A DNA stretch of 34,361 nt from Bacillota bacterium (GTDB lineage: Bacteria > Bacillota > Clostridia > Christensenellales > CAG-138): NCBI GenBank assembly GCA_016282255.1, contig JAEEKE010000112.1, positions 1 through 34,361 on the forward strand, read 5' to 3'. The notes under the pieces were generated by a model. The model saw nothing but the letters and a program-made list of their open reading frames with translations, did not search any database and had not been told where the DNA came from. The translations under genes were made by a program, and so were the position numbers. Positions 24,018 through 31,889 of this stretch are shown here, in pieces. The stretch's first letter is position 1, and each line of letters opens with the position of its first letter.

Positions 24018-25235
24018 TTACCGATTATCGTTTGTTTCCTTGGTTTCGACGACTACGCCCAGCCTGCCGCCGCGCATGCGCACGGTCAGCCTTGAGCCGA
24101 CCTCCGCGGCCGAGGCGTCGATCACCGGCCTTCCCGCCCCATCGCTGACGATCGCATAGCCGCGGTCGAGTACGGCGTAGGGGTCGAGCGCGGCGAGCTT
24201 TTCGGAGAGCTTTTCAAGCGCCGCCCTGCGTTTTTCCAGTGCGTTTTTTACGGCATAGCCGAGCGCGTCGGTCACGCGGTCGAGCTTCATGCGTTTCTCG
24301 GCGATCAGGGCCGCGGGCTTAGAAAGCGCGGCGCTCGAATCGAGCATATCGATGCGCTTCCTTTCGGCGCCGAGGCGCGCGGCTACGGCCTGATCGAGCC
24401 CCGCGCGCAGGCCGAGGATGCGGTCCTCAAGCTGAGCCTTTACGGGAACGGCCATGACCGCGGCGAGCGTGGGCGTGCCGGCGCGGTGATCCGCCGCGAA
24501 ATCGGCGAGCGTGTAGTCGAGCTCGTGCCCGACGGCGCTGACGACCGGGATAAGGCTATTATGTATAGCCCTTGCGACGCGCTCGTCGTTATAGCAGGAG
24601 AGCTCCTCGCTGCTGCCGCCGCCGCGGCCAACGATGATGACGTCGGTAACGGCTATGCGGTTGAGGTATTCTATCGCGCCGGCGATCGAGGCGGGCGCGT
24701 TCGGGCCCTGCACGGCCGAGGGCACGAAGACGGCGCGCATGCCCGGGAAGCGGGTCCGCATCGTGGAGAGGATGTCCTCAAGTGCCTTGCCCTCGCCGGA
24801 AGTGACTACGCCGATGCATCTCGGCAGGGACGGCAGCGGACGGCAGTTTTCGAAAACGCCCTCCGCTTCGAGCTTCTTTTTGAGCTCGAGGAGCTCGGCA
24901 TACTGCTCGCCCTCGCCCTCCTGCTTCAATGAATTGACGATGAGCTGGAATCGGCCGTCGCGCACGAAGAGCGAAACGTCGCCCGTGGCGGTGACCTTCA
25001 TGCCGTCCTCCGGCTCGAAGCGCAGGCGGGCGCGGACGCTCTGATACATGACGCAGCTTACCACGGCCGCGGCATCCTTGAGCGAAAAATAGGTCATGCC
25101 CATGCGGCCGTAGGTCTTGACGCCGGTCAGCTCGCCCGAAACGTGCACGCGGCGGAGCCTTGCGTCGCCCTCGAGGACGGCCTTTGCGTAGTTATTCAGC
25201 TGTTCGACGGTCCAGGCCCGTTCAGTCTGCGCCAT
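24018..25235 (-). CDS. xseA: Exonuclease VII large subunit
   Basis: 405 residues. N-terminal OB fold (residues ~5-100, VEQLNNYAKAVLEGDARLRRVHVSGELTGVK ... YFSLKDAAAVVSCVMY), then the catalytic domain with PRCIGVVTSGEGKALEDIL, IIVGRGGGSSEELSCYNDERVARAI and PVVSAVGHELDYTLADFAADHRAGTPTLAA. A coiled-coil region follows, then a C-terminal YAVLDRGYAIVSD segment. All expected motifs are present. Its start overlaps the end of folD by 14 bases, indicating translational coupling. Confidence 0.97.
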   Translation of the reverse strand: MAQTERAWTVEQLNNYAKAVLEGDARLRRVHVSGELTGVKTYGRMGMTYFSLKDAAAVVSCVMYQSVRARLRFEPEDGMKVTATGDVSLFVRDGRFQLIVNSLKQEGEGEQYAELLELKKKLEAEGVFENCRPLPSLPRCIGVVTSGEGKALEDILSTMRTRFPGMRAVFVPSAVQGPNAPASIAGAIEYLNRIAVTDVIIVGRGGGSSEELSCYNDERVARAIHNSLIPVVSAVGHELDYTLADFAADHRAGTPTLAAVMAVPVKAQLEDRILGLRAGLDQAVAARLGAERKRIDMLDSSAALSKPAALIAEKRMKLDRVTDALGYAVKNALEKRRAALEKLSEKLAALDPYAVLDRGYAIVSDGAGRPVIDASAAEVGSRLTVRMRGGRLGVVVETKETNDNR

Positions 25236-26073
25236 TGAGCCTCTCCGCAGCGGTCAGGGTGTTTGCAAGAAGTATCTTTCTTGTTACGGGGCCGACGCCG
25301 CCCGGGACCGGCGAGATCCAGCCCGCGACGGGTTCGGCGCTTGCGAAATCGACGTCGCCGACGGTCTTGCCGTCGACACGGTTGATGCCGGCGTCCACGA
25401 CTATTGCGCCGGGCTTGATCATATCGCCCGTGATGAGGCCGGGCACGCCGACGGCCGCAACGAGGATATCGGCGTTTTTGGTGTGCGCGGCGAGGTCGGC
25501 GGTGCGGGAGTGGCAGATCGTGACCGTGGCGTGCTCCTTGAGCAGCAGCATGGCGGCGGGCTTGCCGACGACGATGCTCCTGCCGACGACGACGGCGTTC
25601 TTACCCTTGATGGGGACGCCTGTGCTGCGGATCAGGGTCATGACCGAGCTGGGCGTACACGGCGCAAAGCCCTGCCTGCCGGTGTAGAGCGCGCCGGCGT
25701 TGGCGACGGTCAGGCCGTCGACGTCCTTGTCGGGATCGAGATGCGCGAGCACCCTGTCCTGATCCATGCCCTTGGGGAGCGGGAGCTGCAGCAATATGCC
25801 GTGGACCGAGTTATCCGCGCCGAGCGCCTCGATAAGCTCGATGAGCTCCGCCTCGGTCGCGTCGGCGGGCAGAGCGTGGGTCTCGCTTTCAAGGCCGATA
25901 TCCGCGCAGTCGCGCAGCCTGCTGTTGACGTATTGATGGGAAGCGGGATCGTCGCCGACGATGACGACGTCGAGCCTCGGAGCGACGCCCCTTTCCTTTA
26001 GGGCGTTTACCCTTCTTTCGCAGTCGCCGCGGAGCTCCGCCGCGATCAGTTTGCCGTCGATGATATTCGCCAT
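25222..26073 (-). CDS. folD: Bifunctional methylenetetrahydrofolate dehydrogenase/cyclohydrolase, active-site Lys replaced
   Basis: Converts 5,10-methylene-THF to 10-formyl-THF using NADP. 283 residues, full length, with VGDDPASHQYV, GILLQLPLPKGMD, DPDKDVDGLTVANAG, CTPSSVMTLI, VVVGRSIVVGKPAAMLLL and ISPVPGGVGPVT all in place. The odd point is the YxxxK motif: the conserved lysine (K54 in E. coli) is AGG, arginine, here (QYVNSRLRDC). That lysine is central to the cyclohydrolase step. AAAGGA precedes the ATG. A TATAAT lies between this gene and the upstream gene, without a good -35 box, so a weak internal promoter is possible. Confidence 0.96.
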   Translation of the reverse strand: MANIIDGKLIAAELRGDCERRVNALKERGVAPRLDVVIVGDDPASHQYVNSRLRDCADIGLESETHALPADATEAELIELIEALGADNSVHGILLQLPLPKGMDQDRVLAHLDPDKDVDGLTVANAGALYTGRQGFAPCTPSSVMTLIRSTGVPIKGKNAVVVGRSIVVGKPAAMLLLKEHATVTICHSRTADLAAHTKNADILVAAVGVPGLITGDMIKPGAIVVDAGINRVDGKTVGDVDFASAEPVAGWISPVPGGVGPVTRKILLANTLTAAERLNGAD

Positions 26074-26118
26074 GATCGTTTTCCTTTCGGTTTCGTTATT
26101 ATAGCCTCCCCTATGGGG

Positions 26119-27081
26119 TCATTTTCCGTTTTCGATCGCGTCCATCGCGAGCAGGGCCGCGCCGACCGCGTTGTCGCTCGAGAGCTCGGGACGCGCGAAA
26201 TGCAGCCTTGCGCCCGTGCCCTCGGTGCGCCCGAGCAGCATGGAGCGAAGCAGCTCGCTTGACGCCACGCCGCCCGCAAGCAGGAAGTCGCGGCATTCGG
26301 GGCTGCCCGCAGCGCCGCTCATCGCGTTGACGACGGTCTTTGAAAGCGTCCTTGCGATGAGGTCGTAGACGGCATAGGCGACGCCCGCCTTATCCGCCCC
26401 GTTCTCAAGCGCCTTCTCCGCCTGCGTTTCGGCGCCGGAGAACGAGAAGACGGTGCCCTTTACGCTTGCGGGAAGCAGGATACCGCGCTCGCCCGCGGCG
26501 GAAGCGAGCTGTTCGAGCGCCTTGCCCGCCGGAAAGCCGAGGCCCATCTTCACGCCGAGCCTGTCCACGAGCTGACCGGCGTTGATATCGCTCGAGCCGC
26601 CGCGGACGGTTATATGCATCGCTTCATCCGCCTCGAGCAGCTCGCTGGTGCCGCCGCTGAGATGGAATGCCCAAAAACGCTTTCCGAGCAGCTCCTCATT
26701 CGAGAAGAGCGCGGCTCTTATATGCCCCTGCTGATGGGTAAAATGCAGCACGGGGACCCCGAGCGCCGCGCCGATGGTCTCGGCAACGAGCCTGCCCTCG
26801 AGGAAGACCGGCATATAGCTGCCGTCCCGCCCGCTGGGGCATACGCTGACGCCGACGCCGGCCACGGTTTTGGGGTCGATATCGGCAAGCAGCTCCGGTA
26901 TCAGCGGGATCAGGTTCCTCGTATGCAAAAACACGGCGTCGCTCTGCCTCAGGCCGCGCTTGCCCTGCTCCACCGGGAGCAGGGTACGCCTGTCGGCAAC
27001 GATACCGTTAACGCAAACACAAGCTGCAGATGAAGTGTAGCAGCTTGTATCTATTCCGATGTATGTTCTGTCCGCCGTCAT
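26119..27081 (-). CDS. Kae1/TsaD-like paralogue
   Basis: 320 residues of the ASKHA/Kae1 fold. N-terminal phosphate loop IGIDTSCYTSSAACV, metal-binding HxxGH as FTHQQGHIRAAL, then HLSGGTSELLEA, DINAGQLVDRLGVKMGLGFPAGKALEQLA and a C-terminal LSSDNAVGAAL holding the expected aspartate. It resembles TsaD, which installs t6A on tRNA, but it is a distinct version commonly found beside nusB/folD/xseA in Clostridia and usually annotated only as O-sialoglycoprotein endopeptidase or Kae1-like. Its role is unknown; a normal tsaD is expected elsewhere. Its ATG overlaps the nusB stop (TGATG), so I use 27081 rather than the longer ORF-track start. Confidence 0.85.
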   Translation of the reverse strand: MTADRTYIGIDTSCYTSSAACVCVNGIVADRRTLLPVEQGKRGLRQSDAVFLHTRNLIPLIPELLADIDPKTVAGVGVSVCPSGRDGSYMPVFLEGRLVAETIGAALGVPVLHFTHQQGHIRAALFSNEELLGKRFWAFHLSGGTSELLEADEAMHITVRGGSSDINAGQLVDRLGVKMGLGFPAGKALEQLASAAGERGILLPASVKGTVFSFSGAETQAEKALENGADKAGVAYAVYDLIARTLSKTVVNAMSGAAGSPECRDFLLAGGVASSELLRSMLLGRTEGTGARLHFARPELSSDNAVGAALLAMDAIENGK

Positions 27082-27482
27082 CACTGCGTGCGGACGACCG
27101 TGCCGAGAAGGCCGTTGATGAACTTGGGCGAACGCTCGTCGCAATACGCCTTCGCAAGCTCGACGGCTTCGTTCACGGCGACCGCAGCGGGGACCTGCCC
27201 GCCGAAGCGGATCTCGTACACGGCGTTGCGGAGGATCGAAAGATCGACCTTGGGCATCCTGTCCACAGTCCAGCCGACGGACGCCGCCTGGATGATCGCG
27301 TCGATCTCCGGAAGGCGGCTCTGAACGCCCTCGACTATATCGGCCGCGAAGCGGATATCCGCCTCGGTCGGTTCCTCCTCTATGCCGGACTGGAGGAGCA
27401 CCTCGTTATAGGTCTCGTCGCAGCCGAACATTCTTTCGTAGGTCAGCTTCATTGCGACCTCACGGGCTGTTTTTCTGCTCAT
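27081..27482 (-). CDS. nusB: Transcription antitermination protein NusB
   Basis: 133 residues, all helical, with the family pattern SRKTAREVAMKLTYERMF at the start, WTVDRMPKVDLSILRNAVYEI in the middle and AVAVNEAVELAKAYCDERSPKFINGLLGTV at the end. It works with NusE/S10 on boxA RNA in rRNA operons. There is no ribosome site directly before the ATG. An AAAGGAA lies ~26 bases upstream with a short perfect hairpin between. It is translationally coupled to the next gene. Confidence 0.96.
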   Translation of the reverse strand: MSRKTAREVAMKLTYERMFGCDETYNEVLLQSGIEEEPTEADIRFAADIVEGVQSRLPEIDAIIQAASVGWTVDRMPKVDLSILRNAVYEIRFGGQVPAAVAVNEAVELAKAYCDERSPKFINGLLGTVVRTQ

Positions 27483-27681
27483 AGTAGCTGTCGGCGCCCA
27501 GCGCCGGGTTCCTTTGTTTGATTTTTTGCCGCAGGAAAGCTGCCTGCCGGCACTCAGCGGCGTTCGGGCGGTATTTCCGCCTGAACGGACCGCTTCTTTT
27601 CCGTGCGGGGCGCTTTCCCCCGCACCCGGCTCTCAACTGCTCCGGACCGCGTACGGCAAGCCGCGGTCATCCGATACGGCC
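27483..27681 (-). other. Hairpin-rich nusB leader / intergenic region
   Basis: About 200 bases with no gene. In minus-strand order it contains a perfect 8-bp GC stem (GTGCGGGG/CCCCGCAC, 27603-27625), a 10-bp stem with a minor mismatch (27562-27586), a GCAGG-type stem, and CGGCGC-TGG-GCGCCG right before nusB. None is followed by a clear T-tract except possibly weakly, so they look like RNA-stability or leader structures rather than terminators. Confidence 0.5.
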
Positions 27682-27918
27682 TTATCTGCGCTTGAACAGG
27701 CGCCTTACAAACTCCGCGATCGCCTTGTTTGCGTCGGAGAAGCCGAATTTGTCGATCAGATAACCGTAACCGCCGCCGAGGCCGGTCAGAAGCAGGATGA
27801 GGAGCGTTCCGAAAAAGCCGACGGTCAGCATAAGGATGGCGGTCACAAGGCCTCCAAGGGCGAGCCAAAACTTGCCCTTATTGTTTGCTATCCACGCCAT
27901 GATATCGCTAAACTTCAT
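27682..27918 (-). CDS. DUF2273 small membrane protein
   Basis: 78 residues with two membrane helices (FWLALGGLVTAILMLTVGFFGTLLILLLTGLGGGYGYLID) and a basic C-terminal tail (FVRRLFKRR). This small family almost always lies between amaP and asp23 or nusB in Firmicutes and probably takes part in the membrane-associated Asp23 system. GAGGTAA precedes the ATG. Confidence 0.88.
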   Translation of the reverse strand: MKFSDIMAWIANNKGKFWLALGGLVTAILMLTVGFFGTLLILLLTGLGGGYGYLIDKFGFSDANKAIAEFVRRLFKRR

Positions 27919-27934
27919 CGCTTTTACCTCGTTG

Positions 27935-28513
27935 TCAGTTCACCCTCGAGGTGACGGCTTCCTGTACCGGCTCGCTGCCCTGCACTGTCTTTACGATATT
28001 GACCGCGACGTTGCGCACGGGGATGCCGGTGGTGCTCTCGATCTCGTACTTCACGCTGTTCTGGATCGAGGAGCAGAGCTGGGTCAGATCCGTGCCGGCA
28101 AAGACGATGGACTTGATGTCGATATTGACGCCGTCCTCGACCGGGATGACCTTGGTCTCGGCGCTCTTGATCTGCTTGTTCTTCTTAAGCAGGCGCGAAA
28201 CGAGCTGGGAGACCGCATCGCTGCTGATATAGGACTCGCCCGCATTGCTTCTGGTGAGCAGGTTCATCTCCGCCGCCTTGGGAGCTTTGCCGAGCTTGAA
28301 GAGGCGGATGATCACGTAGACGAGACCGACGGTGAAAGCAATGAACAGGATGCCGAGCAGGATGCGGACGAACATGGGGCCGTCCTCAAGGTAATTGATG
28401 AACTTGGAAAGGGAAAGGATGCCCCAAGACGATGCGGCAAGGAGCAGGAAAACGATCCCGAACAAAGCGAGGCTGATCGTGACCAGGAATTTTGTTAGCT
28501 TATCGGATTTCAT
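27935..28513 (-). CDS. amaP: Alkaline shock response membrane anchor protein AmaP
   Basis: 192 residues: two N-terminal membrane helices (~10-32 and ~48-70) and a cytoplasmic domain related to Asp23 itself (SYISSDAVSQLVSRLLKK ... VEDGVNIDIKSIVFAGTDLTQLCSSIQNSVKYEIESTTGIPVRNVAVNIVKTV). In staphylococci AmaP tethers Asp23 to the membrane. It is followed by DUF2273 after 16 bases. A GGGGA precedes the ATG. Confidence 0.92.
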   Translation of the reverse strand: MKSDKLTKFLVTISLALFGIVFLLLAASSWGILSLSKFINYLEDGPMFVRILLGILFIAFTVGLVYVIIRLFKLGKAPKAAEMNLLTRSNAGESYISSDAVSQLVSRLLKKNKQIKSAETKVIPVEDGVNIDIKSIVFAGTDLTQLCSSIQNSVKYEIESTTGIPVRNVAVNIVKTVQGSEPVQEAVTSRVN

Positions 28514-28598
28514 AGTTTTTCCCCACGTACTTTAATAGCTTTAGATCGTGTTTCCCCGCGCCGGAACTCGCCCCGGCACGGCGCTCTTATTCAAAGGA

Positions 28599-28626
28599 GA
28601 GCCGGAATGCAGCTGCAGCCCGGCTC
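28599..28626 (-). other. Hairpin between asp23 and amaP
   Basis: GAGCCGG pairs with CCGGCTC around a loop that itself contains the palindrome GCAGCTGC. It lies in the 129-base gap between asp23 and amaP and has no T-tract, so it more likely affects relative expression than stops transcription. Confidence 0.4.
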
Positions 28627-28642
28627 ACCGGTGAATCGACCG

Positions 28643-29074
28643 TTACCTTACTCTGGGAGCTTCTTCGGGCTTTTTCTTTTCGGGCTTTTCGACCTTTTCC
28701 TGCTCGAAGGTGACGGACTGGACGTAGACGTTGACTTCGACGACGCGCAGGCCGGTCATGGACTCGATCTGGTTCTTGACAGCCTCCTGAACCGCGTTGC
28801 TGACGTCCTGGATCTTGCAGCCGTACTTGACGTTGATGCTCAGATCGACCGCCGCTTCTTCGCTGCCGACCTCAACGCGAACGCCCTTGGTGTAATTCTT
28901 TTTGCCGCCGAAGATGCCGGAAATGCTGTCTGCAAATCCGCCGCCGAGATCGCTTACGCCTTCGACCTGGGTTGCGGCGATATTCGCAATGGTAGCAACG
29001 ACGTCGGGAGCAAAGACTACTTTACCGGTCTCGTTGACCTGTACATCGGTAATGACCTGAGTTTCTTTATCCAT
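28643..29074 (-). CDS. Asp23/Gls24 family envelope stress protein
   Basis: 143 residues with the family core GKVVFAPDVVATIANIAATQVEGVSDL ... KGVRVEVGSEEAAVDLSINVKYGCKIQDVSNAVQEAVKNQIESMTGLRVVEVNVYVQSV, and a charged Lys/Glu/Pro tail. Members form abundant membrane-proximal assemblies anchored by AmaP and are linked to cell envelope stress. It has the strongest promoter in the window and AAGGAGG before the ATG, consistent with high expression. First gene of the asp23-amaP-DUF2273-nusB group. Confidence 0.93.
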   Translation of the reverse strand: MDKETQVITDVQVNETGKVVFAPDVVATIANIAATQVEGVSDLGGGFADSISGIFGGKKNYTKGVRVEVGSEEAAVDLSINVKYGCKIQDVSNAVQEAVKNQIESMTGLRVVEVNVYVQSVTFEQEKVEKPEKKKPEEAPRVR

Positions 29075-29106
29075 AACTGGACACCTCCTTATATTAAGTC
29101 AACGTA

Positions 29107-29135
29107 ATTATACCAAACTTCTGTTAAGATGTAAA
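29107..29135 (-). promoter_or_regulatory. Strong promoter of asp23
   Basis: On the minus strand TTTACA, a 17-base spacer and TATAAT with an upstream TGG. It lies ~32 bases before the ATG. Confidence 0.85.
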
Positions 29136-29228
29136 CATTTTCGGAGGATTATTCGTAAGATTTACGAAGATTGACTTGACTTGGCGCATACTTTGTCAAT
29201 TTTGCCTCCGGCCGTGCCCGTCGGACCG

Positions 29229-29816
29229 CTAAGCCGCGCCGCGGGAGAGCGAGATCCTGACCGCCTGGGCCGAGACGCCCGTTTCGCTGCGGATGATATC
29301 GAGTATCCTCGCGACCTCCTCGTCGGAGAGCGTCTCGCCGTCGATGACCACGGTCACGGAATCGTTCCTGAACGTCACCGCCGCGTCGCGGAAGCCCTTT
29401 GAGCGGAGCTTGCTCTCGATCGAGAATTCCTGCTCCATATTCGAAACGAGCTGCATGAGCCTCTCCTGCGCGCTGCGCAGGGTCTCCGCGTCGGTGCTCT
29501 CGTCCTCGACGATCATGCGCAAAAAGTCGATCTCCTGCGCGCGGATGCTGCTGCGTTCCTCGCGGAAGCCCGCGAAATAACCCTCGTAGACGCCCGCGCC
29601 GACGCTTGCGGCGTCCTCGGTGCCGTCCGTACCGTCGATGGCGTCGCTGTTTTGGTCGGTATTCTGCGCGTCCGCGGGTCTTCCCGCCATGGCGTCCGTT
29701 TCGCCGCCGTCCTCCTTGAGCCGGATGTTGAGCCATACAGCGCCCGCGAGCAGCAAAAGCAGCAGCACGGCCGCTATGACGCCCTTCTTTGTGAACCTTG
29801 AAGAGTTGTTCCTCAT
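29229..29816 (-). CDS. spoIIIAH: Stage III sporulation protein AH
   Basis: Mother-cell half of the AH-Q channel that joins the mother cell and forespore. 195 residues: an N-terminal basic segment and one membrane helix (residues ~12-30, GVIAAVLLLLLLAGAVWLNI), a low-complexity Asp/Asn/Thr linker, then a ring-building (YscJ/FliF-like) domain with FREERSSIRAQEIDFLRMI ... QERLMQLVSNMEQEFSIESKLRSKGFRDAAVTFRNDSVTVVI. AAAGGAG before the ATG at 29816 decides the start; the ORF-track extension is rejected. A 136-base gap with a GACCCC/GGGGTC hairpin beside the ribosome site separates it from spoIIIAG. Confidence 0.93.
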   Translation of the reverse strand: MRNNSSRFTKKGVIAAVLLLLLLAGAVWLNIRLKEDGGETDAMAGRPADAQNTDQNSDAIDGTDGTEDAASVGAGVYEGYFAGFREERSSIRAQEIDFLRMIVEDESTDAETLRSAQERLMQLVSNMEQEFSIESKLRSKGFRDAAVTFRNDSVTVVIDGETLSDEEVARILDIIRSETGVSAQAVRISLSRGAA

Positions 29817-29952
29817 TTTTAGCTCCTTTGACCCCCTGTATCGGGGTCTTCCTTTCCACACCGATTTTCGGCGGCAAGCCGCCCTTATCAGAACCGCTCC
29901 CACGCACCTATGCCGGTCGGGAGCATATCCCTTTGAAAGCATATTCCCTGCC

Positions 29953-30507
29953 CTATGCCGCCATGACAAACACCTCCACGCTTTTTTCGTCGACGCCGAG
30001 CACGGTGCCGACCGCCGCGATGATGTTGAGCCGGACGGCGATATTGCCCGCGCCCTCCGCGAGCACCACCACGCCGCGCACGCGCGGCAGATGCTCGGTC
30101 AGCACGATGGGGCTCTGTTTGCCGCCCTCGCTGACCGTTGCGGGGCGGGATTCCTCGCTGCCCGAGCCCGAGCGCCCCTCGAGCGCGAGCACCTGCTCGC
30201 CCGTCTGCTCGAAGGTCAGCATGACCCTGACCCTGCCCACGCCCGCCATATCCGAGAGCAGCGCTTCGAGCCGCTTTTCAAGCTTTTCGGCCTCGTCCTC
30301 GGCGGTGAACGTTTGGGTGCTTTCGGCCTCAGCAGGCTTGCTCTCACGCTTTTTGCCGCCGAACGCGCCCGAGGAGAGAAAAAGGATCAGCGCGAGCGCC
30401 GCCATCGCGGCATAGATCAGCAGCCCCGCTTTTTTATTGCGCCGCATGCAGCCGGCAAGGCGGCCTATCGGATCCGGTTTTTTGCTTTGTTCCGCCATGG
30501 GTTTCAT
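29953..30507 (-). CDS. spoIIIAG: Stage III sporulation protein AG
   Basis: Ring-forming component of the feeding-tube channel. 184 residues: cytoplasmic tail, one membrane helix (~28-46, LLIYAAMAALALILFLSS), then a ring-building domain with EAEKLEKRLEALLSDMAGVGRVRVMLTFEQTGEQVLAL and VRGVVVLAEGAGNIAVRLNIIAAVGTVLGVDEKSVEVFVM. It is somewhat shorter than the Bacillus protein (229). Its ATG overlaps the stop of the tiny upstream spoIIIAF-like gene (ATGA), so it is translationally coupled to it. Confidence 0.92.
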   Translation of the reverse strand: MKPMAEQSKKPDPIGRLAGCMRRNKKAGLLIYAAMAALALILFLSSGAFGGKKRESKPAEAESTQTFTAEDEAEKLEKRLEALLSDMAGVGRVRVMLTFEQTGEQVLALEGRSGSGSEESRPATVSEGGKQSPIVLTEHLPRVRGVVVLAEGAGNIAVRLNIIAAVGTVLGVDEKSVEVFVMAA

Positions 30508-30665
30508 TCCGGCATGCCGCCCAGCACCGCCGCGGCGAGGGCGAGCCTGACCGCCCGCTTTGCCGCCGAAGAAACGCCGCCGTCGGGCAGAAGCGCCTCG
30601 GCAGCGGCCCCGATAAGCGCCGCCGCGATCATGCGCAGAAGGAGTTTTTTAAAGAATAGCATCAT
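30504..30665 (-). CDS. spoIIIAF: Miniature SpoIIIAF-like protein (53 residues)
   Basis: Too short for the ORF track. The ATG at 30665 has AGGA eight bases upstream, and the stop overlaps the spoIIIAG ATG. The 53 residues (MMLFFKKLLLRMIAAALIGA ... ALLPDGGVSSAAKRAVRLAL ... GGMPE) match only the N-terminal membrane part of SpoIIIAF, including the (D/E)xLLP motif between the two helices. The usual soluble domain of more than 100 residues is absent. Gene order (AE, this gene, AG) supports the identity. Whether it is functional is open; intact coupling to AG could be a reason to keep the short frame. Confidence 0.75.
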   Translation of the reverse strand: MMLFFKKLLLRMIAAALIGAAAEALLPDGGVSSAAKRAVRLALAAAVLGGMPE

Positions 30666-30680
30666 AGGCGCGTTCCTTTC

Positions 30681-31874
30681 TTACCCGAATACGGCGCTGC
30701 CGCAGCAGATGATCATAACGACGGTGACCGTGAACATGGCCGCCGCCGAGGCCGCCGCCCCGAGCAGGAGCGAGACCGTGTCCGCAAGCTCGTCGAGCAG
30801 CTTGGGGATGCGGTCGTCACTAAGCGGCTCCGCTGCCGCCGCGGCGATCCGAAGTGCGAGCATCCCGCCCGCTAGGGAGATCACCGGACGGATCGCGAGC
30901 GCCGCAAGCAGCAGGATCGCGGCCGTGCCCGCCGCGTTCTTGACGAGCAGGGAGCCCGCGCTCACGACGTCGGCCGCGCCGCTTATGAGGCCGCCCGCAG
31001 AGGGTATCAGCCGGTCGACTGCGAACCTTGCCGCCCGGATGGAAACGCCGTCCGCCGCGCCCGCACGGACGCCGCCCGTCACCGCCGCGGCCGTATAAAC
31101 CGCCGCCGCGAACGCAAGCAGCCATTTGGCGGTCTTTTGAAGGAGCCTGACGGTGCGGTCGAAGCGCATGCCGCCGAGCGCGTTCATGACGGTGAGCACG
31201 CCCGAGGCGAGCAGCATCGGCAATACGGCGCCGCTTAGAAGCAGCACGACGCCCTCCGCGATAAAAGCGAGCTTCGGCGCGAGGAAGGCCGCGCTGCCGG
31301 TGCAGCCGAGGACGGTCAAAAGCGCGCCGAGGATCGGTGAGGAGAGCTCCGAAAAGGCCGCGATATCGCGTATCACGGCGGAGGCCGTGCCCGCGAGCTC
31401 CGCAAAGAGCGCCGCGGCCGGAAGTACGGCCGTCGAGGCGAGGGCGAGCAGCACCGTTTTCTTCGCGCCGCCGTCCTCGAGCAAAACACCCGAGACGCCC
31501 GCGAGCATCGCGGCAAGGATCACGCCGAGCATACGCCGCAGCGCGGAGCGCAGGCCCGGCAGTAAGAGCTCGGGAACGACCGAATCGAGGCCGGGCGCGT
31601 CCTCCCCGCCCGCGAGGGCCGCGACGAAGGCGTTTATGCTGCGGTAATTGCCGGCCGACTGCGATAGAGCGCAAAGCGCTTCAAAATAGCTCTGCCAGGC
31701 CGAAAGATCCGTCTCGCCCGAAAGGCGCAGGATCTCCCCCGCGATCGCCTGCCGCGTTTCGTTTTCGGCATCCCCTTCCTCCTCCGCAAAGGCGGGCGCG
31801 GGAAGAAGCAGAAGCGCAAGCAGCAGGGCCGCGAGGCCTGTTGAAAGAAGGCGGGATGCGAGCCGTTTTTTCAT
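30681..31874 (-). CDS. spoIIIAE: Stage III sporulation protein AE
   Basis: Polytopic membrane protein of the mother-cell channel complex. 397 residues, full length: cleavable signal peptide (MKKRLASRLLSTGLAALLLA ... AFAEEE), an extracytoplasmic segment, then six or more helices with family stretches FSELSSPILGALLTVLGCTGSAAFLAPKLAF, MNALGGMRFDRTVRLLQKTAKWLLAF and FAVDRLIPSAGGLISGAADVV. It looks intact. It starts 15 bases after the spoIIIAD stop. Confidence 0.94.
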   Translation of the reverse strand: MKKRLASRLLSTGLAALLLALLLLPAPAFAEEEGDAENETRQAIAGEILRLSGETDLSAWQSYFEALCALSQSAGNYRSINAFVAALAGGEDAPGLDSVVPELLLPGLRSALRRMLGVILAAMLAGVSGVLLEDGGAKKTVLLALASTAVLPAAALFAELAGTASAVIRDIAAFSELSSPILGALLTVLGCTGSAAFLAPKLAFIAEGVVLLLSGAVLPMLLASGVLTVMNALGGMRFDRTVRLLQKTAKWLLAFAAAVYTAAAVTGGVRAGAADGVSIRAARFAVDRLIPSAGGLISGAADVVSAGSLLVKNAAGTAAILLLAALAIRPVISLAGGMLALRIAAAAAEPLSDDRIPKLLDELADTVSLLLGAAASAAAMFTVTVVMIICCGSAVFG

Positions 31875-31889
31875 ACGCTGAAAGTGTTT

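Noticed and set aside
27518-27954. Plus-strand ORFs over the nusB leader and DUF2273 gene
   Set aside because: They have no ribosome site, overlap real minus-strand genes and have arginine/proline-rich shadow composition.
30820-31674. 284-residue minus-strand ORF inside spoIIIAE
   Set aside because: It is an alternative frame of spoIIIAE with extreme Arg/Gly content and no start signal.
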